This document shows positions 1 through 6,839 of a stretch of 9,917 bases of DNA, in pieces. How positions within the stretch are numbered: the first letter of the stretch is position 1; each line of letters begins with the position of its first letter. The notes below the pieces were generated by a model that had not been told where the DNA came from, made no database searches, and was given only the letters and a program-made list of their open reading frames with translations. Location: NCBI GenBank assembly GCA_013696365.1, contig JACCYS010000319.1, positions 1 through 9,917 of the forward strand, given 5' to 3'. Origin of the DNA: Nocardioidaceae bacterium (GTDB lineage: Bacteria; Actinomycetota; Actinomycetes; Propionibacteriales; Nocardioidaceae). The translations under genes were made by a program, and so were the position numbers.

Positions 1-1047
1 GACATGACCGGCTCGCTGCGCGCTCACCGGGTCGCCCCGCGCGAGCTGGAGCGCGGGCAGGCAAGTGTCCTGCTGACCGGCGAGCAGAGCAACAGCAACG
101 TGCGGGTCGGTGACGACCTGCTGCTCAAGCTGTTCCGTCGGGTCTCGGTGGGCCACAACCCCGACATCGAGGTGTTGGCCGCGCTGAGCGAGACCGGCTC
201 AGCAGAGATCGTCCCGCTGGTCGGCTGGCTGGACAGCACCGACGACGACGGGGTGCTCGATCTGGCGATGCTGTCGGACTTCCTGCGGACCGCCAGCGAC
301 GGTTGGGATCTGGCGTTGACCAGTGTCCGCGACTTGTTCGCTGAGCGCGACCTGCACCCCGACGAGGTCGGTGGGGACTTCGCCGCCGAGTCGCACCGGC
401 TCGGCGTCACCGCGGCCCGGCTGCACGCCGACCTGGCTGCTGCGCTGCCCCGGGACACCTGGAGCGGTGCGCAGATCACGGCGGTGACCGAGCGGATGCG
501 TGGCCGGCTCACCGCGGCCGCCGAGCAGGTGCCCGAGGTGGCCGAGCACACCGCCGCGCTCGCCGGGGCCTTCGACGCCATGGACAAGCTGAGTGGCGGA
601 GTCGCGGTGCAGCGGGTGCACGGGGACTTCCACCTGGGCCAGACGTTACGCACCATGGACGGCTGGCGAGTCATCGACTTCGAGGGGGAGCCCGCAACCC
701 CGCTGACGGAGCGGACCGAGCTGGACTGCCCGCTGCGTGACGTCGCCGGCATGCTGCGCTCGTTCGACTACGCCGCGCAGTCCCAGTGGGCCGATCTGCT
801 GGGCGACCACCAATTGGCGCAACGGGCGCGGGAGTGGGCCGAACGCAACCGGGCCGCCTTCCTCGACGGTTACGCCGAGGACTCTGGCGCTGACCTGACC
901 GGCTCTGCGGCGGTGTTGCTCCGCGCGTACGAGACCGACAAGGCTGTCTACGAGGCGGTCTACGAGGTCCGCAACCGCCCGACCTGGCTGCCTATCCCGC
1001 TGCGCGCCATCTCCCGGCTCGCGCACGACACCGGAGGTGCATCGTGA
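1..1047 (+). CDS. mak: Maltokinase (Pep2/Mak), 5'-truncated by the window edge
   Basis: This enzyme phosphorylates maltose with ATP to give alpha-maltose 1-phosphate, the donor for GlgE in cytoplasmic alpha-glucan synthesis. Frame 1 is open from the first base. Counting from the ATG at position 4, I see the start of the kinase N-lobe, LTGEQSNSN (residues 24-32), a likely ATP-binding lysine in LLLKLFRR (K42), the catalytic loop HGDFHLGQ (206-213) and the metal-binding DFEGEP (225-230). These are hallmarks of aminoglycoside-phosphotransferase-like maltokinases. Family members are about 450 residues long. Only about 348 are here and the kinase motif begins within 25 residues of the ATG, so that ATG is probably internal and roughly 100 N-terminal residues (the Mak cap) lie upstream. 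The protein could also be the C-terminal half of a TreS-Mak fusion. Its TGA overlaps the GTG of glgB by 4 bp, which indicates an operon and translational coupling. Confidence 0.92.
   Translation, partial: DMTGSLRAHRVAPRELERGQASVLLTGEQSNSNVRVGDDLLLKLFRRVSVGHNPDIEVLAALSETGSAEIVPLVGWLDSTDDDGVLDLAMLSDFLRTASDGWDLALTSVRDLFAERDLHPDEVGGDFAAESHRLGVTAARLHADLAAALPRDTWSGAQITAVTERMRGRLTAAAEQVPEVAEHTAALAGAFDAMDKLSGGVAVQRVHGDFHLGQTLRTMDGWRVIDFEGEPATPLTERTELDCPLRDVAGMLRSFDYAAQSQWADLLGDHQLAQRAREWAERNRAAFLDGYAEDSGADLTGSAAVLLRAYETDKAVYEAVYEVRNRPTWLPIPLRAISRLAHDTGGAS
1033..1038 (+). promoter_or_regulatory. Ribosome binding site of glgB
   Basis: GGAGGT lies inside the last codons of mak, five bases before the GTG at 1044. 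It is the best Shine-Dalgarno match on this strand and supports GTG 1044 as the glgB start, coupled to mak termination. Confidence 0.8.
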
Positions 1048-3248
1048 CCGCCAAGTCCACCAGCCCGAGCCAGCCCAAGCCGGTCGACACCGCGGTTCTC
1101 GACGAGATCACCGCCGGCCGGTACGGCGACCCGCACGCGATCTTGGGCGCGCACTCGTACGACGGAGCGGTCACCGTGCGCACGCTTCGCCCGCTGGCGC
1201 GCAGCGTCGTGGTCGAGCACGGCGACCGTTCGGTGCGGCTCAAGCATGAGCATGCGGGCGTCTGGGTCGGTGTGCTCGACACACCAGAGGTCGGTGACTA
1301 CCGACTGCGGGTGTCCTACGACGACGGTGATGGCGAGGTCGTCGACGACCCCTACCGCTTTTTGCCGACGCTCGGCGAGGTCGATCTGCACCTGATCGGC
1401 GAGGGGCGGCACGAACGGCTGTGGGACGTGCTCGGCGCACACGCGCGCAGCTACGACAGCCTGGCCGGACCGGCTGCCGGGTCGGTGCGGGGTACGTCGT
1501 TCGCGGTGTGGGCGCCCAACGCCAAGGGTGTGCGAGTCGTCGGAGACTTCAACCACTGGGACGCCCGTTCGCACCCGATGCGGGCAATGGGGTCCTCGGG
1601 GGTCTGGGAGCTGTTCGTCCCTGACGTCGGCGCCGGCACCTTGTACAAGTTCGAGATCCTGGAGCCCGACGACCAGTGGCGGGCCAAGGCCGACCCGATG
1701 GCTCGCAAGGCGCAAAGTGCGCCCGAGACGGCGTCGATCGTGCATCACAGCGGGCACCAGTGGAGTGACGCCGACTGGATGACCGAGCGCGTCGAGCGCG
1801 CGCCGCACGAGCGGCCGATGAGCATCTATGAGCTGCATCTGGGGTCGTGGCGCCGTGGTCGCAGCTACCTCGAGCTGGCCGACGAGCTGGTCGACTACGT
1901 GGTCGACCTCGGCTTCACCCATGTCGAGCTGATGCCGGTGATGGAGCACCCCTTCGGCGGGTCCTGGGGCTACCACGTCACCGGCTTCTTCGCGGCGACC
2001 TCCCGCTTCGGGGACCCCGACGACTTCCGACACCTGGTGGACCGGTTGCACCAGGCCGGTGTGGGGGTGATCTTGGACTGGGTGCCGGGCCACTTCGCCA
2101 CGGACGCCTGGGCGCTGGCGCGTTTCGACGGCACTGCGCTGTATGAGCACCCCGACCCCCGCAAGGGCTGGCACAAGGAGTGGGGCTCCTACATCTTCGA
2201 CTTCGGCAAGCCGCAGGTGCGCAACTTCCTGGTCGCCAACGCGCTCTACTGGCTGGAGGAGTTTCACGCGGACGCACTGCGGGTCGACGGCGTCGCCTCG
2301 ATGCTCTACCTGGACTACTCCCGCGAAGCCGGCGAGTGGGAGCCCAACCAGTACGGCGGGCGGGAGAACCTGGAAGCGGTCTCGCTGCTGCAAGAGGTGA
2401 ACGCGACCGCTTACCGTCGCTCGCCCGGGGTGACAATCATCGCCGAGGAGTCCACCTCGTGGCCCGGTGTCACCCGGGCAACGCACCTTGGCGGGTTGGG
2501 CTTCGGCTTCAAGTGGAACATGGGCTGGATGCACGACTCGCTGGGCTATGTGGCGCACGACCCGGTGCACCGCAGCTATCACCACCATCAGATGACCTTC
2601 TCCATGATGTACGCCTACACCGAGAACTTCGTACTGCCGTTGAGCCACGACGAGGTCGTGCACGGCAAAGGGTCACTGCTGCGCAAGATGCCCGGTGACC
2701 GCTGGCGCCAGTTGGCAACCCTGCGCGCCTACCTGGCATTCATGTGGGCGCACCCGGGCAAGCAGTTGCTGTTCATGGGCTGCGAGATCGCGCAGGACAA
2801 CGAGTGGTCGGAGGAGCGAGAGCTGGATTGGTGGCTGCTCGACGACCCCGCGCATGCGGGGGTGCAGTCCCTGGTGCGTGACCTGAACGGGGCATACCTC
2901 GACGCGGCCGCGCTATGGCGGTCCGACTCCGACCCCGCGGGCTTCGCCTGGATCGACGCCAACGACTCGGGCAACAACGTGTTCAGCTTCCTGCGCAGCG
3001 ACAAAGATCACCGACTCGCCTGCGTGTCCAACTTCGCGGCCGTGCCGCACTACGAGTACCGGCTCGGTCTGCCGGCCGACGGCCGCTGGCGTGAGGTCGT
3101 GAACACCGACGCCGAGACCTACCGTGGCTCAGGAGTGGGCAACCTCGGCGTCGTCCGGGCTGACGGCGACTCGTGGCATGGACAGCCTGCGTCCGCCGTG
3201 ATGACACTGCCGCCGCTGGCGACGGTGTGGTTGCGCCATGACGGCTAA
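1044..3248 (+). CDS. glgB: 1,4-alpha-glucan branching enzyme GlgB (GH13)
   Basis: GlgB cuts alpha-1,4-glucan and re-attaches the fragment as an alpha-1,6 branch, completing glycogen or alpha-glucan made by GlgE in the cytoplasm. The 734 residues match the full length of actinobacterial GlgB. An N1 module with GRYGDPHAILGAH (25-37) is followed by a CBM48 module (about 151-205, FAVWAPNAKGVRVVGDFNHW) and then the GH13 barrel. All four conserved GH13 regions are intact: DWVPGHF (from D345), DALRVDGVASM with nucleophile D415, AEEST with acid/base E468, and LSHDEVVHGK with D536. These three residues correspond to D405, E458 and D526 of the E. coli enzyme. The GTG start is set by the GGAGGT and the 4-bp overlap with mak. 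A maltokinase upstream, rather than glgC and glgA, places this copy in the GlgE pathway. Confidence 0.97.
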   Translation: MTAKSTSPSQPKPVDTAVLDEITAGRYGDPHAILGAHSYDGAVTVRTLRPLARSVVVEHGDRSVRLKHEHAGVWVGVLDTPEVGDYRLRVSYDDGDGEVVDDPYRFLPTLGEVDLHLIGEGRHERLWDVLGAHARSYDSLAGPAAGSVRGTSFAVWAPNAKGVRVVGDFNHWDARSHPMRAMGSSGVWELFVPDVGAGTLYKFEILEPDDQWRAKADPMARKAQSAPETASIVHHSGHQWSDADWMTERVERAPHERPMSIYELHLGSWRRGRSYLELADELVDYVVDLGFTHVELMPVMEHPFGGSWGYHVTGFFAATSRFGDPDDFRHLVDRLHQAGVGVILDWVPGHFATDAWALARFDGTALYEHPDPRKGWHKEWGSYIFDFGKPQVRNFLVANALYWLEEFHADALRVDGVASMLYLDYSREAGEWEPNQYGGRENLEAVSLLQEVNATAYRRSPGVTIIAEESTSWPGVTRATHLGGLGFGFKWNMGWMHDSLGYVAHDPVHRSYHHHQMTFSMMYAYTENFVLPLSHDEVVHGKGSLLRKMPGDRWRQLATLRAYLAFMWAHPGKQLLFMGCEIAQDNEWSEERELDWWLLDDPAHAGVQSLVRDLNGAYLDAAALWRSDSDPAGFAWIDANDSGNNVFSFLRSDKDHRLACVSNFAAVPHYEYRLGLPADGRWREVVNTDAETYRGSGVGNLGVVRADGDSWHGQPASAVMTLPPLATVWLRHDG

Positions 3249-3251
3249 GCC

Positions 3252-4157
3252 GTGCCAGACCCGCGGGTGAGTCTGCGCGACAGCGACCTCGTCCTGCGCC
3301 CCGACGACCGGCCCGATGGGCACGGGCACGGGCAAGCACACACGTTCACGGTTGAGCGCGGCGGCGCGCCTGTCGGCGCGCTCGAGTTGCAACGCTCGGA
3401 CCATGCCGCGGCATGGCTGCGATGGCAGTTCGAGCCCGAACTGCTGATTGGTGACGGGGGGCTGCGCGCGGTACGGCTACTCATCGGCCACGCCTTCGGC
3501 GATCTGGGCGTCGACCGTGTTGCCGCCCATGTGGACCCCGCCGACGCGCCCTCGCTGCGGCTCGCTGCCCGCGCCGGGCTGCGCCGCGAGGGGGTGGTGC
3601 GGGGTGCCAGCGTGCGCGCAGGCCGACGGGTGGACGAGATCCTGGTGGGCCGGCTGGCAAGCGATCCGGAGCCGGCAACCGCAGACGGCTTCCGAGCGGT
3701 GCTGAACGCCGGCCTGCCGCTCAAGCGGGTGATCGCCCAGGGTCTGCTGCGCGATCCGGCCGGGCGGGTGCTGCTCTGCGAGCTCACCTACAAACACGAC
3801 TGGGACCTGCCCGGCGGTGTGGTGGAGCCGCACGAGTCTCCGCGCGATTGTGTTGTCCGCGAGGTCGCCGAGGAGTTGGGCGTCCAGCTGACCGCCGGTG
3901 AGCTGGTGACCGTCGACTGGCTGCCACCGTGGGCGGGTTGGGACGACGCCTGCTTGTTCATGTTCGACCTCGGGGTGGTCGCCGCAGATCTCGTGCGGTC
4001 CATGCGGCTGGAGCCGCGCGAGATCGCAGCGGTGCATTGGGCTGATCCCGCCGAGGTGCGGGCACGCTGTCGACCACAGGTTGCCGACCGGCTCGAACTG
4101 GTCGCGGACGGTGGATTGGTGCCGCCCTTCCTGCAGAGCGGGCGGGTGCCGGAGTAG
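3252..4157 (+). CDS. GNAT acetyltransferase-like / Nudix hydrolase fusion protein
   Basis: This is a 301-residue two-domain protein. Residues about 7-135 look like a RimJ-type GNAT fold. The acetyl-CoA-binding region (GDGGLRAVRLL, 68-78) is degenerate, but the C-terminal motif is recognisable (DAPSLRLAARAGLRREGVVRG, from 98). Residues about 158-280 are a Nudix domain with a perfect Nudix box at 189-211: G, five residues, E195, seven residues, then R203-E-V-A-E207-E208-L-G-V. Nudix enzymes hydrolyse nucleoside diphosphates linked to another group; the substrate here cannot be read from the sequence. The gene starts 3 bp after the glgB stop, so it is probably cotranscribed with mak-glgB, and a role near sugar-nucleotide turnover is only a guess. 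No clear Shine-Dalgarno is visible. GTG 3252 is chosen for proximity to glgB, and the in-frame GTG at 3267 is an alternative start. The gene ends 27 bp before the end of the convergent minus-strand gene, and I see no obvious hairpin in that gap. Confidence 0.85.
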   Translation: MPDPRVSLRDSDLVLRPDDRPDGHGHGQAHTFTVERGGAPVGALELQRSDHAAAWLRWQFEPELLIGDGGLRAVRLLIGHAFGDLGVDRVAAHVDPADAPSLRLAARAGLRREGVVRGASVRAGRRVDEILVGRLASDPEPATADGFRAVLNAGLPLKRVIAQGLLRDPAGRVLLCELTYKHDWDLPGGVVEPHESPRDCVVREVAEELGVQLTAGELVTVDWLPPWAGWDDACLFMFDLGVVAADLVRSMRLEPREIAAVHWADPAEVRARCRPQVADRLELVADGGLVPPFLQSGRVPE

Positions 4158-4184
4158 GCCAGCACTCGATCAACCGCAGACACC

Positions 4185-5840
4185 TCATCGATCCGCCAGC
4201 CCCACCACTCCCCCGTACTGACCGATCGCACGGGCGGCGCCAGCACCGGCGGGCGGCAGATAGAACAGCACCTGGTGCAGGTAGTCGAGGGTGGGACGCT
4301 TGTCGGTGCTGTCGTCCAGGAACGCCCGCTGCTCCGACTGTGCTGCCCACCGGATCGACTTCGGGCTCTTGAGCCGGTAGGCGTCGCTGCGGTCGAAGGT
4401 GGCGAACATCAACGCACCGCCGTCGTCGGTACGCATCGCCCACCGAACCTTGTGAGCAGACCAGCTCTGCTGCAGTGCCACCCCCTCGACCGACGACTGG
4501 CTGGTCTCAACCGTGCGCATCTGCTGGACGAACGAATCCACGGTCACCAGCTCGCCACCGTCGGCGGCGGCGTCGGCGAGCAGGTCGGCGTATGCGTCGG
4601 CCACATCTTGCGGCGGGGCTTGCAACCCGGTGGCCTCGGCGGGGCCGACGGGTGTGATCGCACCGGTGGAGTCGACGGCCATCGAGGGCAGCTCGGTCGA
4701 CGACAGCACATCTGCCTGAGCAACCAGCATCCAGTCGCCGGCAGCAGTCCCCCGGCGGTGCACCTGCACCTTCGCGACCGATCCGGCAACATCCTCGACC
4801 ACGGCGACGAACCACACCGGGTATCGCGGCAACCGCGGTGACTGGACCGACCGCAACCGCAGATCCTGGTTGATCTCGGCGGTCTCGTCGTCGAGCAGGC
4901 GACGGGCAACCTCAAAGGCCCCCTCATCGATCTGCAGGGTCGGCGCCTGCTCCACAGCGCTCAGCGGTTGTGGGTCGAGCGTGCGCAGCGCCTCTGCCCG
5001 CTGCGCGGCCCAGCGTTCCACCACCTCAGCGCCCTCGTCCTGCGATGCCGCCAGCTTTGTTGGCTGGCTGTCGACGCGCTGCGGCAGCTCACAGGCGGCA
5101 GTCGTCAGGCCGCACACCAGCGCTAGCGCGACCAGCGGCACTCGTCGTTGCCGCTGGTCGAGCGGCTCGGCGGCCGGTGACGATCCTTCGACTATCGGCT
5201 CAGATCGTGCGGCTGGCTCAGCTCCGGGCCGACTGGGCGGCCACGCGAGCCAGCCGAACAACACCAGGCCCAGCGCAAGTCCGGCCAGCCCGAGCCCGGT
5301 CCCGAAGGCGCCCTGCTGGTGATAGGAGGCACCGACCTCAAGACCGCCGAGCGGCTCACCGTCCAACGCGACCACCACGACCTGCGCCTGGGTGGTGGGC
5401 AGTTCCACCTGCATCTGCACAGCACCATCGCCCTGCTGTGCGGCGAACCACCAGTCGATCTCGTCCGGAGGCCCCGGCAAGGTATCGCTGCCTGTGACCG
5501 GCGCCGCAACCAGCCGCAGCGGTTGTTTCAGGCTGCGCCTCAGCTGCACCTGCTTGACTCGGGTCTGCGCGACCCCGTCGGCGTAGCTGTCCACATCGAC
5601 GGCGTTGCCCAGTCCGAGGAACAGCGGCCGTTCAGCACCCGTCTGGGCGGTCACCTGCACGTCCAGACCCGCCACCGGCAGCACCCTGGGCTCAACCACG
5701 GCGACGCCTGCATCACCGGACACCGGCAGCAGCCCCGTCTGGGCTCGGTCGTCCGGCCCGAACAGCGCGGCTGTCGCTGTACCCACGAGCAGGCACACCA
5801 CGGCGGCCAGCCACAACAGCAGGCTCAGAAACCGGCGCAC
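4185..5840 (-). CDS. Envelope protein: membrane-anchored N-terminal domain joined to a lipoprotein-like C-terminal domain
   Basis: This 551-residue protein resembles no enzyme I know. Residues 5-27 form a signal or anchor helix (LLLWLAAVVCLLVG). Residues 28-178 look beta-rich and extracytoplasmic, and 179-200 form a second membrane helix (GTGLGLAGLALGLVLFGWLAW). A Pro/Ala/Glu linker then ends in RQRR (230-233) and runs straight into another hydrophobic stretch, 234-250, ending TTAAC with C250. That looks like an internal lipoprotein signal peptide. Residues 251-551 form a soluble domain with WFVAVVEDVAGSVAKVQV and RWAMRTDDGGALMFATF segments, similar to uncharacterised actinobacterial lipoproteins. 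The predicted topology is out, in, out, so the C-terminal domain would be extracytoplasmic. The start is GTG 5840 with AAGGGGG just upstream. It is the last gene of the icmA operon, 17 bp after the thioredoxin-fold gene. The function is unknown. The coding call is firm; the fusion and lipidation are inferences. Confidence 0.85.
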   Translation of the reverse strand: MRRFLSLLLWLAAVVCLLVGTATAALFGPDDRAQTGLLPVSGDAGVAVVEPRVLPVAGLDVQVTAQTGAERPLFLGLGNAVDVDSYADGVAQTRVKQVQLRRSLKQPLRLVAAPVTGSDTLPGPPDEIDWWFAAQQGDGAVQMQVELPTTQAQVVVVALDGEPLGGLEVGASYHQQGAFGTGLGLAGLALGLVLFGWLAWPPSRPGAEPAARSEPIVEGSSPAAEPLDQRQRRVPLVALALVCGLTTAACELPQRVDSQPTKLAASQDEGAEVVERWAAQRAEALRTLDPQPLSAVEQAPTLQIDEGAFEVARRLLDDETAEINQDLRLRSVQSPRLPRYPVWFVAVVEDVAGSVAKVQVHRRGTAAGDWMLVAQADVLSSTELPSMAVDSTGAITPVGPAEATGLQAPPQDVADAYADLLADAAADGGELVTVDSFVQQMRTVETSQSSVEGVALQQSWSAHKVRWAMRTDDGGALMFATFDRSDAYRLKSPKSIRWAAQSEQRAFLDDSTDKRPTLDYLHQVLFYLPPAGAGAARAIGQYGGVVGLADR

Positions 5841-5844
5841 ATAG

Positions 5845-5851
5845 CCCCCTT
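5845..5851 (-). promoter_or_regulatory. Ribosome binding site of the envelope-protein gene
   Basis: AAGGGGG on the minus strand lies four bases before the GTG at 5840, in the 17-bp gap after the upstream stop. It supports that GTG over the overlapping out-of-frame ATG two bases upstream. Confidence 0.6.
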
Positions 5852-5857
5852 GCCGGC

Positions 5858-6820
5858 TCAGAACAGTGCGTTGGCCAGCCTACGGCGTGCCCCGGCAACG
5901 CGCGGATCGTCGGGTCCGACCACGTCGAACAGGGCGACCAGGTGCTGGCGGGCGCGGTCGCGTTCGGGCCCGGCGGTGCGGCGAACGACATCGATGATGC
6001 GGTCGAAGGCGTCGTCTGCGTGTCCCCCCAGCAGGTCGAGGTCGGCGGCGAGCATCTGCGCTTCGTCGTCTGCTGGGTCGGCGGCGGCAGCGGCGCGGGC
6101 AGCGCTCGGGTCGACCCCGCTGGTGCGCTGCACGAGCTGTGCTTGGGCCAGCCGCGTCGCCGCTTCGGTGTCGGCCGGGCTGGCCGTCACCAGGCGCTGA
6201 TAGGCGGCGACCGCCTGATCGGTGTCGCCGCGCTCCAGCGCGGCCTCGGCTTCGGCGAAGCGTGGGTCGGATACCGGCTCGGTGTCCTCGGCGTCCGCCA
6301 GGTCCAGGTCCTCGGCGCCGGCCTCGGCAACGGGTCCCGCGACGCCGGTGATGCCGTTGGCGGTCGCCGCCTGCAACACCTGCTCCATCGCCTCCCGAGC
6401 GGTCGGCTCGTCCACGCTGCCCTCGAACAGCGGAACGGGCTGGCCACGCAGCACCGCCAAGACGTACGGCACCGCGCGCACCTGCAGCGCCTGCGCGAGC
6501 TGGGGGCTGGAGTCGATGTCGAGGCGAGCCAGGCTGAGCCGGCCGCCAAAGCTGTCCGCGACCTTGCTGATGATGTCGACCGCAGCGCGGCTCTGCTCGG
6601 CGCGCGACGACCACAGCGCCAACACCACCGGATGCTGAGCCGATGCCTCAAGCACCTGGGTTTGGAAACCGTCCTCGGTGACATCAAAGCTGTACGAGCC
6701 ACCGGCCGAGCCTGGTGGTGGTCCCGCCGATGGCCCCGTCGATGGCCCCGCCGGGGCGCTGGATGGTCGGAGTGCGGACAGGTCGATGGCACCTGGCCGA
6801 GAGAAGTTCTGCGCGGTCAT
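5858..6820 (-). CDS. Thioredoxin-fold TPR protein without redox cysteines (YbbN/CnoX-like)
   Basis: A 320-residue cytoplasmic protein. After a Pro/Gly/Ser-rich linker (about 20-42, with GPST-GPSA four-residue repeats) comes a thioredoxin fold at 43-150, starting YSFDVTEDGFQTQVLEAS. The active-site region reads W70-S-S-R-A-E-Q-S, so the two CGPC cysteines are replaced by Ala74 and Ser77. The cis-proline region VPYVLAV (P118) is kept. No cysteine occurs anywhere in the protein, so disulfide chemistry is excluded. Residues about 186-320 carry TPR-like helices (DPRFAEAEAALERGDTDQAVAAYQRL), as in YbbN/CnoX, a holdase that hands clients to chaperones. A chaperone or scaffold role is inferred from that family. 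The frame stays open upstream to 7222, but the Trx start motif and the icmA stop favour ATG 6820, 19 bp after icmA. Its RBS is weak, which suggests coupling to icmA. Confidence 0.9.
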   Translation of the reverse strand: MTAQNFSRPGAIDLSALRPSSAPAGPSTGPSAGPPPGSAGGSYSFDVTEDGFQTQVLEASAQHPVVLALWSSRAEQSRAAVDIISKVADSFGGRLSLARLDIDSSPQLAQALQVRAVPYVLAVLRGQPVPLFEGSVDEPTAREAMEQVLQAATANGITGVAGPVAEAGAEDLDLADAEDTEPVSDPRFAEAEAALERGDTDQAVAAYQRLVTASPADTEAATRLAQAQLVQRTSGVDPSAARAAAAADPADDEAQMLAADLDLLGGHADDAFDRIIDVVRRTAGPERDRARQHLVALFDVVGPDDPRVAGARRRLANALF

Positions 6821-6839
6821 GGGTCCATCGTGCCAGCGG

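Noticed and set aside
4..6. ATG at position 4 as the true maltokinase start
   Set aside because: The kinase motif begins within 25 residues, the frame is open to the window edge and family members have about 100 more N-terminal residues, so it is probably internal.
960..2663. A 567-codon open frame on the minus strand opposite mak and glgB
   Set aside because: It lies antisense to unmistakable glgB with all catalytic motifs. Its product is His/Val/Arg-rich with no recognisable domain, as expected for a shadow frame in GC-rich DNA.
4158..4184. Bidirectional terminator between the convergent genes
   Set aside because: The 27-bp gap has no convincing inverted repeat or T-run; termination may rely on other means or overlap the coding ends.
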